A DNA stretch of 64,000 nucleotides, taken from contig CABUDQ010000003.1 of the NCBI GenBank assembly GCA_902490365.1, positions 1-64,000 on the forward strand, in the 5' to 3' direction. The stretch comes from an uncultured Collinsella sp. GTDB lineage: Bacteria; Actinomycetota; Coriobacteriia; Coriobacteriales; Coriobacteriaceae. Position numbers and translations under genes: made by a program. Of this stretch, positions 1-6,892 are shown in pieces. Under the pieces are notes generated by a model. The model did no database searches. It was not told the origin of the DNA and saw nothing but the letters and a program-made list of their open reading frames with translations. Position 1 is the first letter of the stretch. Every line of letters begins with the position of its first letter.

Positions 1-54
1 AGCGGTCGGCGGGGCCATTGTGGCCCTTGACAGCGGATTGGGTCATATGAGCGA

Positions 55-152
55 AAACGCCCCTAAGCGAGCAAGGTGACGTGAAAGAGGAGGGCATTGA
101 CCTTTTGGTCATGCCCGACGATTGAACGTCAGATTGCCGCTTAGGGGCGTTT
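55..152. repeat. Long imperfect hairpin H1 downstream of lacC
   Basis: The arms AAACGCCCCTAAGCG (55-69) and its complement (138-152) enclose further paired blocks separated by symmetric two-base mismatches, mostly GA facing GA, and end in an apical GACC-TTTT-GGTC stem-loop flanked by GGGCAT/ATGCCC. The lacC stop lies about 42 nt away, so in minus orientation this is the 3' region of the lac operon. No T-run follows either arm. The same apical sequence recurs in H2 (59548-59647). It could be an unusual terminator, an RNA-stability element or a dispersed palindrome. Confidence 0.7.
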
Positions 153-193
153 GCAGCGTCGGCTGGTTACGCGGTTCGTAGAACCGCGTAACC

Positions 194-1129
194 CTACAAC
201 TCTACGACCTCAACGTTGTTGTAGATCTCGTCCCAGCGGTCCATGACCAGGTGGCCGGTCTTGGGATCCATGGCGTTGAGCTTGCCGCAGGTATTGGCGG
301 TCTTGAGCACCGTGACGTCGTCGGCACCGGCAGCAATGGCATGCGCAAAGCCGGCGATGGTCGAGTCACCGGAGCCCGTCGCGTTCACAGCCGCAATCGC
401 AGGCGTCTTGGCGCGGAACGCGCGACCCTCATGGAAGCCCACCGAACCGGCAGCGCCCATCGAAACGACAACCCAGGGAATACCGGCAAAACGGCTATCG
501 GCGGCAAGCGCCTCGCGCAGGGCATCGACATCATCGGTCGTAAAGGACGTACCCAGCAGGCCGTTAATCTCGGTCAGGTTGGGCTTTACGAGTTCGGGCT
601 TAGCGTCGGACTCCAGCGCGGCCTCAAGCGAAGCGCCCGAGGTGTCGAGCAGCACCTTGGCGCCCGCCTCCTCGGCGATCTTGACGAGTTCAGCATAGTA
701 GCCAGCATCGACGCCGCGCGGCAGCGAGCCCGAAAGCGTCACAACGTCCGCCTTCGCTGCAAGCTCGGCGAACTTGGCCGTAAAGGCCTCGAGCTCGGCC
801 GGGGCGATCTGCGGGCCGCTCTCCAGCAGCTCGGTCTGATTACCCTCGTGCAGAATATTCAGGCAAATGCGCGTCTCACCGGCGATGGGTACAAAGTCGT
901 TCTTGACGCCGTCGGCATCCATAAGCTCGGCCATATAGGCACCCATGTGGCCGCCAAGCAGACCGGTCGCGAGCACGTCGTCGCCCAGCTGCAGCAGCAC
1001 GCGGCTCACGTTGAGGCCCTTGCCGCCAGCGGTCTTTTCGGGCGTCACACGGTTGACATCGTCAATGATCAGCTTGTCGAGCTGATAGCGCGTATCAATC
1101 GACGGGTTCATGGTAACGGTCAGAATCAT
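194..1129 (-). CDS. lacC: Tagatose-6-phosphate kinase (PfkB family)
   Basis: A sugar-phosphate kinase of 311 residues, the usual LacC/FruK length. It should phosphorylate tagatose 6-phosphate to the 1,6-bisphosphate with ATP in the cytoplasm. The PfkB N-terminal pattern MNPSIDTRYQ and TAGGKGLNVSRVL lies near residues 7-50, and the C-terminal anion-hole and catalytic-base motif NATGSGDS is present. I start at the ATG at 1129, preceded by AGGAG with normal spacing, instead of an upstream in-frame start. It is the last gene of lacA-lacB-lacX-lacC. 1-phosphofructokinase is the alternative from sequence alone, but the lacAB context favours LacC. A close paralogue lies at 16684-17619. Confidence 0.88.
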   Translation of the reverse strand: MILTVTMNPSIDTRYQLDKLIIDDVNRVTPEKTAGGKGLNVSRVLLQLGDDVLATGLLGGHMGAYMAELMDADGVKNDFVPIAGETRICLNILHEGNQTELLESGPQIAPAELEAFTAKFAELAAKADVVTLSGSLPRGVDAGYYAELVKIAEEAGAKVLLDTSGASLEAALESDAKPELVKPNLTEINGLLGTSFTTDDVDALREALAADSRFAGIPWVVVSMGAAGSVGFHEGRAFRAKTPAIAAVNATGSGDSTIAGFAHAIAAGADDVTVLKTANTCGKLNAMDPKTGHLVMDRWDEIYNNVEVVEL

Positions 1130-1185
1130 ATTGAACTCCTGTTTCCGGGGCACGACGTGTGCGACCCCAAACATACGATAGCTCT

Positions 1186-2067
1186 TTAAAGGATCTCGAT
1201 CTCAAAACCGCGGATGACGGTCTCCCCCGGTTTGGCAACCAGACAGCCACGCTTGTGCTCAAGAATATCGTCCTCGTCGGAGCAGGTGGACAGGCCGCCC
1301 CACGGCTCAACTGCGACAAAGTCGCCCTCGGGCTTGCTCCACACAATCAGGTACGGCATATCGGGGAACGTCAAACGCACACCCTTGTCCTCGGTTTTCT
1401 TGGTCAGCGTAACCACGCGGCTCTCGAGCACGTCAAAGATAGTCTCCGCAAAGTCGAAGAGTTCGTGGGTAAGCGGCAGGTTCTGGCCGATTATGGGGTT
1501 CTTGCTGCGATGCTCAACATCAATCAGGCCCGTCGAGGGAACGGCAGTACAGAGCTCGGCGGCCTCACGCTGCTCAAAACGGAGCTCGTAATCGTCATAG
1601 GACTCGCCCTCGTCGAGCGGGCACTTAAAGCCGGGGTGACCGCCCACAAAGAACGGCATGTCCTCGGTGCCCTCATTGGTCACCTCATACGACACGGCCA
1701 CCTTTGCCGCATCGATCGTGTAACAAGCAACGATCTTAAACGGATACGGGTACTGCTCGAGCAGCTCGGCATGGTCGGCAGAGCTTAGGCTCAGTGCAAC
1801 CATGTTGTCGCTCTGTTCCTCGAGTTTCCACTCCTGTTTGCGCGCAAAGCCGTGGCGGGCAAGCTTGACCTCGTGTCCGCCCATGGTCATCGCGCGGCCC
1901 TCACGAAGGCCGCCGCAGATCGGGAAGCAAATGGGTGCTTGGCCCGACCAAACCGCCGGGTCACCCTGCCACAGGTACTCGCGGCCGTTGGCTTTAATCG
2001 AAGTGAACGATCCGCCAGCCGTGCTCAGTGCCACACGAATCAAACCGTTATCAAGAACAAACTCCAT
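1186..2067 (-). CDS. lacX: Aldose 1-epimerase family protein (LacX-like)
   Basis: A 293-residue galactose-mutarotase-fold protein of the LacX-like subgroup. It carries the family patterns GGSFTSIKANGREYLWQGDP near the N-terminus, then PICFPICGGL, FVGGHPGFKCPL and a C-terminal VEPWGG. LacX-type proteins accompany tagatose-6-phosphate operons and are thought to interconvert sugar anomers; the substrate here is inferred. The start at 2067 (MEFVLDNG) is preceded by GGGAAGG. It sits 56 bp before lacC and 119 bp after lacB. The same epimerase-kinase order is duplicated at 16684-18560. Confidence 0.8.
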   Translation of the reverse strand: MEFVLDNGLIRVALSTAGGSFTSIKANGREYLWQGDPAVWSGQAPICFPICGGLREGRAMTMGGHEVKLARHGFARKQEWKLEEQSDNMVALSLSSADHAELLEQYPYPFKIVACYTIDAAKVAVSYEVTNEGTEDMPFFVGGHPGFKCPLDEGESYDDYELRFEQREAAELCTAVPSTGLIDVEHRSKNPIIGQNLPLTHELFDFAETIFDVLESRVVTLTKKTEDKGVRLTFPDMPYLIVWSKPEGDFVAVEPWGGLSTCSDEDDILEHKRGCLVAKPGETVIRGFEIEIL

Positions 2068-2186
2068 AGGAGCCTTCCCTTTCTTACGACAGCCCGCCAA
2101 GTCAATAGGGCTGATAGAAAACCGGCCCGCGCCCCCTCACAGAAACGCGAGCCGTCAACGGACTAGTAAATTACGCCGGATACCCG

Positions 2187-2711
2187 CTAGTCATGGTATT
2201 CGCCGCGGTCCCACTTCTCGAGGAACTCGTCAAAGAAGTGCGGATCAGCCTGAGCCTCGGCGTCGGCCTTGTTGCAGGCGTCGATCTTGGCAATCAGGGC
2301 ATCGTGCTCGGGAGTCTTGTCGTAGGGCTCCTCCAGGAAAGCAAGCATGATATCGGCCATCAGGAACTCGCCGGTGATCTTGCCGCCAAAGCCCACGATG
2401 TTGGCGTTGAGCTCGCGACGGGCATACAGGGCAGAGGTCATGTCGCGAACCAGGGCGCAGCGTGCGCCGGGAACCTTGTTGACGGCGTTGGTGATGCCGA
2501 TGCCGGTGCCGCACAGGGCCACGCCAAAGTCGGCCTTGCCGCTGGCAACGGCCTCGCCCACGGCCTTGCCGTAGATGGGGTAATGCGTACGGGTGTGGCT
2601 GTAGGTGCCGCAGTCGAGCACCTTGTAGCCAGCCTGCTCCAGGCGGTCGGCCAGATAGATCTTCTCGTCCGTAACGATATGGTCGCAACCGATTGCGATG
2701 GTCTTCTTCAT
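2187..2711 (-). CDS. lacB: Galactose-6-phosphate isomerase subunit LacB
   Basis: A 174-residue RpiB/LacAB-family subunit. With LacA it should convert galactose 6-phosphate to tagatose 6-phosphate, the first step after LacG releases the phosphorylated sugar. Visible family motifs are [12 protein letters not shown] at the N-terminus, [10 protein letters not shown] near residue 40 and [16 protein letters not shown] near residue 70. Length matches known LacB (about 171). The ATG at 2711 is preceded by AAAGGA. It lies 63 bp behind lacA and is probably cotranscribed with it. Confidence 0.93.
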   Translation of the reverse strand: MKKTIAIGCDHIVTDEKIYLADRLEQAGYKVLDCGTYSHTRTHYPIYGKAVGEAVASGKADFGVALCGTGIGITNAVNKVPGARCALVRDMTSALYARRELNANIVGFGGKITGEFLMADIMLAFLEEPYDKTPEHDALIAKIDACNKADAEAQADPHFFDEFLEKWDRGEYHD

Positions 2712-2774
2712 CAGAACGTCCTTTCGTCTGAATTCACAAGTTGAGGTAGAAGTTCGAGTTCTCGGTGGCTCTCG

Positions 2775-3203
2775 TTAGGCCATCTTGTTGAGCATGTCGA
2801 CACGGATCTGGTGACGGCCGCCGGCGTACTGGGCGCGCAGGAACTCGCGGGCGATCTTCTTGGCGACCTCGGTGCCCACAACGCCCGGGCCCATGGTGAC
2901 CATGCGCGAGCCGTTGTGCTCGCGGGTCATGTAAGCGGAACGCTCGTCGGAAATGTTGGCGACGACCATGCCCTTGATCTTGACGGCGGCCATATAGGAG
3001 CCGACGCCATACTTATCGAATGCGAAGCCCTGGGAATCCTTGTGCTCCAGCAGGTCCTTGGCAACGGCGGTCGCGGAATCGACAAAGTCCGCAGCAGGGG
3101 TCTCGGAATAGTCGACGACCTCGTGACCGTCGGCGATGAGCATCTCCTTGATGGACTCCTTCATCGACATACCGTCGGCATCGGAAGCGATTACAACCCT
3201 CAT
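2775..3203 (-). CDS. lacA: Galactose-6-phosphate isomerase subunit LacA
   Basis: A 142-residue LacA subunit (family length about 141). It pairs with LacB as galactose-6-phosphate isomerase. LacA-type features are the N-terminal MRVVIASDADG, the DKYGVGSYMAAVKIKG segment, and EHNGSRMVTMGPGVVG. The start at 3203 has a strong AAGGAGG site 5-7 bases upstream. It is the first gene of the tagatose-pathway operon. The upstream region (3204-3440) holds two operator candidates, so control by the DeoR-family regulator at 12737 is likely. Confidence 0.93.
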   Translation of the reverse strand: MRVVIASDADGMSMKESIKEMLIADGHEVVDYSETPAADFVDSATAVAKDLLEHKDSQGFAFDKYGVGSYMAAVKIKGMVVANISDERSAYMTREHNGSRMVTMGPGVVGTEVAKKIAREFLRAQYAGGRHQIRVDMLNKMA

Positions 3204-3308
3204 GACATCCTCCTTGAGAGATACGCAGGTGCGTAGTTTCTGTTTGGAAGTGTTGAATCGCGCTCAGGTCCGGGCATCTGAATGTGCGGTTCTTCACTGT
3301 TCATGTTT

Positions 3309-3373
3309 ATTTGAACACATTCGAACACCGACTGCAACCATTATTTGTTTATCTTTGTTCTTTTTTGAACAAA
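3309..3373. promoter_or_regulatory. Candidate LacR-type operators upstream of lacA
   Basis: ATTTGAACACATTCGAACA (3309-3327) is a direct repeat of GAACA with a 10-bp period. TTTGTTC-TTTTTT-GAACAAA (3354-3373) is a perfect 7-bp dyad. The GAACA direct repeat also occurs at 5400-5418, 5481-5499 and 13534-13552, in front of lacF and the deoR gene. This distribution suggests the binding site of the DeoR/LacR regulator encoded at 12737-13501. No binding data are available. Confidence 0.55.
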
Positions 3374-3440
3374 TACCATTCACAGATGATTGCTGACCAC
3401 TTGGGCCCGGCGCAGACGTAGCGACCATGTGTTCAGCAAA

Positions 3441-3474
3441 CAAAAGGGCGGCCGAGAACGTGTCTCGGCCGCCC
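3441..3474 (-). terminator. Terminator after the 3511-4512 gene
   Basis: The stem GGGCGGCCGAGA/TCTCGGCCGCCC is followed in minus orientation by CTTTTG. It lies 37 bp beyond the stop of the membrane-protein gene and separates it from lacA. Confidence 0.75.
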
Positions 3475-3510
3475 TTCTTACGGTTGGTCTTCCAAGGATC
3501 GCTTTGCCGC

Positions 3511-4512
3511 CTACTCAGACTGTCCGCTCTTCTTGGCATGTTTGGACGGAGCCCTCAGAAAACGGCCCGTCAAATAGTTCGCCGGGCCAGAAATATCGAT
3601 CCCCAGCAGCGTGTGCCCCAGCCACAGAAACGCCGCGAGCACCAGCAACGGGATAACGCACGAGGTCACGATCATCACGATGACGCCTTCGATCAGATCG
3701 GTCACCTGTTGCACCACCTTATCGGTCATCGACTTGGCACTGTCGGTCACCGATGTGAGTAAACTCGATGCCCCATCGGTCAGCTGCTCAAGCACATTCT
3801 TGTTTTCCGTGGTCTCGGATTTCTTCTCGCTCTTTGTGGAGCTCGCCTTGCTCGCTTCAGTCGCCTTTTGCTCTGTCTGCTCGATACTCACCTGATACGT
3901 CTCATCGACCTTTTGCGACACCCATACGCTCGCGGGCACAAGCGCCATGCCGATCACGGCAACCACCAGCACGCGAGTCGCCACGCGGCGCAGGACGGCG
4001 CTCGTGCTCCAGCGCCCGTGAATGCCGAGCGACACCGCAAAGAGTACCAGCGCAAACGGGATCAGGATGCCCAGGCCAACCGACCACAAAATGGTCAGCA
4101 GGTATTTCTCGAGGTAGAGCACGGCAAGCACGATGCCCAAGTTACCCGAAAGCTGCGCGAGCTGCTCGGCAACCGGCGTTCCCGTATCACCCGGCAGCGC
4201 GGTAATGCCCGCAGACAGCGCCACGCACGAGGTCGTGAGCGCCAGTACGTTGCCTTTCTTTTGATCGATGACCTCGATGGTGGAGTCCCATGTTTTGGTA
4301 TCGGCAAAATGCGGACGAGCCACAAAGCCCGACAGCAGCGCCAGTACCACGAGTGCAACGATAAAGCCAATCTGCAGCTTTTTGTTTGCGCACACGACAT
4401 CGGACAGGCTGGGCTGCAGCTCGGTTACCGTCGTGTGCTCGGTTATCTGGACAGGACGCCCATGAGCCATCTCGCGCGCATCTCTTTTTTGTATTGACCC
4501 GTTATCCGGCAT
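3511..4512 (-). CDS. Membrane protein of unknown function
   Basis: A 333-residue integral membrane protein that I do not recognise. A hydrophilic N-terminus of about 45 residues is followed by a TM segment (about 47-65), a soluble loop, two or three TM segments between about 130 and 200, a Lys/Glu/Ser-rich segment near 215-240 likely to be helical, and a last TM pair near 275-305 before a basic tail. The start at 4512 has an excellent GGAGG site. It lies between lacF and lacA on the same strand but has its own terminator, so a lactose role is not supported. Confidence 0.75.
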   Translation of the reverse strand: MPDNGSIQKRDAREMAHGRPVQITEHTTVTELQPSLSDVVCANKKLQIGFIVALVVLALLSGFVARPHFADTKTWDSTIEVIDQKKGNVLALTTSCVALSAGITALPGDTGTPVAEQLAQLSGNLGIVLAVLYLEKYLLTILWSVGLGILIPFALVLFAVSLGIHGRWSTSAVLRRVATRVLVVAVIGMALVPASVWVSQKVDETYQVSIEQTEQKATEASKASSTKSEKKSETTENKNVLEQLTDGASSLLTSVTDSAKSMTDKVVQQVTDLIEGVIVMIVTSCVIPLLVLAAFLWLGHTLLGIDISGPANYLTGRFLRAPSKHAKKSGQSE

Positions 4513-4628
4513 TTGGATACCTCCTCAGTCCGGTCTGTATTGCGGATGGAAGTATACCCACCCAGCAAAAAACCGAACGGGAGGGCGTGCAGAAGCTCCA
4601 TAACGCTGCTAGTCGAATAGTGCCATTT

Positions 4629-4850
4629 CAAAACTATGCCGGTTTACTACGATAAAACCGATAGGACCGACCACATTTGCTATTAGCAGAAAATGACAAG
4701 CTTTCTACCTGCGGCTTTGATAACGCTGTTCTTTCCATAGTTGAAAGAATGCGATTCACCGTAGTAAACCGGCATAGTTTTGTAACCGACAGACCGAGTC
4801 GGCACCGCAGCAAACCTAATGACCCGGTTTCTTCCATCCTCAAAGGATCG
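4629..4850. repeat. 154-bp inverted-repeat element, copy A, with conserved flank
   Basis: Perfect 23-bp terminal inverted repeats (4629-4651 and 4760-4782; they begin CAAAACTATGCC and end TTTACTACG) bound a 154-bp element. The centre carries CAAGCTTTCTACCTGCGG (4698-4715). A second copy of exactly the same length is at 14865-15018. Similarity continues beyond the right repeat: AATGACCCGGTTTCTTCC (4818-4835) matches AATGATCCGTTTTCCTCC in copy B. No protein is encoded. It could be a non-autonomous mobile element or a structured RNA. Confidence 0.75.
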
Positions 4851-4865
4851 AATGCATGGCAGGAG

Positions 4866-4911
4866 TGTCCCAAACTGCCGGCAGATAAGGAACGTCCCCA
4901 AGTGCCGGGTA
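4866..4911. repeat. GGGAC-core palindrome copy
   Basis: GTGTCCCAAACTGCCGGCAG is followed by ATAAGGAACGTCCCCAAG and TGCCGGG. It is closely related to the complete palindrome at 42850-42907 (CTGCCGGCAG centre, GGAACGTCCC arm) but has only partial symmetry, so it looks like a degraded copy. Confidence 0.55.
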
Positions 4912-4916
4912 AACAG

Positions 4917-4950
4917 AAAAAGCCCTGCCGCGGGTAGCGGCAGAGCTTTT
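4917..4950 (-). terminator. Terminator of lacF
   Basis: AAAAGC-CTGCCGC with loop GGGTA pairs with GCGGCAG-GCTTTT. It starts 27 bp beyond the lacF stop, and the minus-strand transcript ends in a T-run. Confidence 0.8.
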
Positions 4951-4977
4951 GGAAGGGGACTTGGTTGTGAGAGCTCG

Positions 4978-5316
4978 TTAGGCGAGCTTAGCCTCGAGTG
5001 CGGCGATGCGCTTATAGGCATCGATGGTAAAGCGGGTCTGCTTCTCCAGGATCATGGTGGTCATGAGAGTATCCTGAGCGTGAGCCATGATGAAGGTCAT
5101 CTCCATCTCGCCGCCGCCGGCCTCCTGCGAAAGCAGCTTGGTCTGCGTGTCGTGGGCGCCGATAAGTGCATCGCTGGCATCCTTGTGCAGCTGCTCGGCC
5201 TTCTCAAAATCACCCTCGCGAGCAGCATCGAGCGCTGCAAGCAGATCGGTCTGGGCGTCGCCCGCGTATGCGACAATCTCGAATCCAACCATCGAGATTT
5301 CTTCTTTGGTTGCCAT
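4978..5316 (-). CDS. lacF: PTS lactose-specific IIA component
   Basis: A 112-residue lactose/cellobiose-family IIA protein. It receives phosphate from HPr and passes it to the IIB domain of LacE. The whole chain is the all-helical IIA fold. The phosphorylated His79 lies in MAHAQDTLMT, and Asp82 matches the metal-binding residue at the trimer axis. The start at 5316 has GGAACG-type spacing. It is monocistronic with its own terminator; two GAACA-type operator candidates lie 80-185 bp upstream. Length and motifs match the family closely. Confidence 0.93.
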   Translation of the reverse strand: MATKEEISMVGFEIVAYAGDAQTDLLAALDAAREGDFEKAEQLHKDASDALIGAHDTQTKLLSQEAGGGEMEMTFIMAHAQDTLMTTMILEKQTRFTIDAYKRIAALEAKLA

Positions 5317-5399
5317 ATTGCGTTCCTTTCACATATGAACCAACGGAGAGCATCGCGTCCGGGCATACGCGCTGCGCTGTGTATGGCAGGAACATTAAC

Positions 5400-5499
5400 A
5401 TTCAAACAAAAAAGAACAGCGCAAAACGTAATTTCGAGCTATGAACGGTTGCTTTTCGCCCGTGAACGGTTTTTAAACCAATCTGAACATTCTCGAACA
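5400..5499. promoter_or_regulatory. Operator candidates upstream of lacF
   Basis: ATTCAAACAAAAAAGAACA (5400-5418) and ATCTGAACATTCTCGAACA (5481-5499) repeat the AACA-N5-GAACA pattern found upstream of lacA and the deoR gene. Between them, GAACGGTTGCTTTTCGCCCG (5443-5462) resembles sequences in the amino-sugar PTS promoter region (26271-26521). Confidence 0.5.
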
Positions 5500-5530
5500 C
5501 AATTAGCGGCAACCCAAACAGGTCCGCACC

Positions 5531-6535
5531 CTAGCGTACATAGCGCACCGTATCGCCCTCGACGAGCACACCCGGAAACAGCATGTGCTCCACACCGGGT
5601 GCAGCGCCCTCGGCGCCGGCAATCTTGTCGACCGCCCACATGCCGACGCGCTTGTTGTCAAAGCGCACCGTAGTCAGGCGACGATCGGGCACGATATCGC
5701 CCAAACTATCGTCAACACCCACCACGCTTACGTCCTCGGGCACGCGCCTTCCGCGCGACTCGAGCCCGCGAATGCAGCCGTAGGCCATGGCATCGTTGGA
5801 AGCATAGATGGCGGTACAGGTCGGATCGTCCGCTAGAGCCTGACCGGCAGCATATCCGCTCTGTGCCGTCCAATCGCCACGGACGAGTCGCGGCGGCTCA
5901 ATACCATGTGCGCGCAGTGTCTCACGCCAGCCTTCCTCGCGCTGCATGCCCGAAAGCGAGCGCTCGGGGCACGAGATAAAGTGCACGGTCTTGTGCCCCT
6001 GCCCCAGCAAATACTCGACAACTTGGCGCGAGCAATCGAACTGATCGTTATCAACCGTCGAGCACAGCGGGTGCTCCAGCATGGTAACGAGCACCGTCTG
6101 CATACCGGGCAGCGGCTCGAAGGTGCCAAAGTCCGCCGGCATGCGATTCATGATCACAACCATGCCATCCACCGGCAGCGCGCTCATGCGCGACGATGCG
6201 CTCTCGAGGGTATACGGATGCCCGTCTACTTTAGTGAGGGTGATGGCATAGCCATGTTTGTCGGCCGCGGCGGCAAAGCCCTCCATACGGTCGAGGTTGC
6301 CGGTGCCGGTAATGTTGAACATGGCGACGCCGACAGTCTTAAACTTGCCGCGGCGCAGCGATCGACCGGCAAAATTGGGGCGATACCCCAGCTCGCGCAT
6401 GGCGGCACGCACGCGCTCCTTGGTCTCGGGGCGCACGCTGGGCGAATCGTGCACCGTACGCGAGACTGTCTGCTCCGAGACGCCCGCGAGACGCGCCACG
6501 TCCTTAACGGAAACCGATTTTTTAACAGCGGCCAT
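5531..6535 (-). CDS. LacI-family transcriptional regulator
   Basis: A 334-residue LacI/GalR repressor. The N-terminal HTH (about 8-30) has the classic VKDVARLAGVSEQTVSRTV, a hinge helix near 50-62, and a periplasmic-binding-like effector domain, with the dimer-interface pattern DVSVVGVDDSLGDIVPD near 270. It is divergent from lacE, with 357 bp between them, and upstream of lacF on the same strand. Two near-identical palindrome-like sites at 6691 and 6812 are the best operator candidates. The effector is unknown; a lactose or galactose derivative is an inference from context. Confidence 0.85.
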   Translation of the reverse strand: MAAVKKSVSVKDVARLAGVSEQTVSRTVHDSPSVRPETKERVRAAMRELGYRPNFAGRSLRRGKFKTVGVAMFNITGTGNLDRMEGFAAAADKHGYAITLTKVDGHPYTLESASSRMSALPVDGMVVIMNRMPADFGTFEPLPGMQTVLVTMLEHPLCSTVDNDQFDCSRQVVEYLLGQGHKTVHFISCPERSLSGMQREEGWRETLRAHGIEPPRLVRGDWTAQSGYAAGQALADDPTCTAIYASNDAMAYGCIRGLESRGRRVPEDVSVVGVDDSLGDIVPDRRLTTVRFDNKRVGMWAVDKIAGAEGAAPGVEHMLFPGVLVEGDTVRYVR

Positions 6536-6690
6536 AGGTCGATCTTTCTATGTCAACGATGCCATTGGTGGCACCCTACGCAGTCAAATGAAACGTCTTT
6601 AAGTATATCTAACGCCTCCTCCGCCATACGCTCACCACCCAAAACCTACCGTTCACCGACAATCCCGCTTCCCCGGACGGCTTTTGTCGA

Positions 6691-6834
6691 CCAAATGTTA
6701 ACGTTGCCATTGTGCAAACACAGAGCCACCGGGCGGCTCAAACGTTTACGCGTAAGGAATCGACGGTTCGCAGGCACAGGAACCACCGATTCGCGTCTTT
6801 ATTTGTGCCGCAAAATGGCAACGTCAACATTTTG
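6691..6834. promoter_or_regulatory. Paired operators between the LacI-type gene and lacE
   Basis: AAATGTTAACGTTGCCATT (6693-6711) recurs in inverted orientation as AAATGGCAACGTCAACATTT (6813-6832). The centres are about 120 bp apart, and AAACGTTTACGCGT (6740-6753) lies between. TAACG/ACGTT-centred sites are typical of LacI-family operators, and spaced pairs permit looping. The rest of the 357-bp gap (6536-6892) shows no gene; a partial TACCGTTCACCGAC lies at 6647-6660. Confidence 0.5.
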
Positions 6835-6892
6835 GCAACCGAGCGCCAAAAGTTACCATCGTTGCTAACCCACCGACTCTTAGGAGCATTGC

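Noticed and set aside
1..3203. Complete lac tagatose pathway including lacD
   Set aside because: No tagatose-1,6-bisphosphate aldolase was found in either the lac or the amino-sugar locus; it may lie outside the window.
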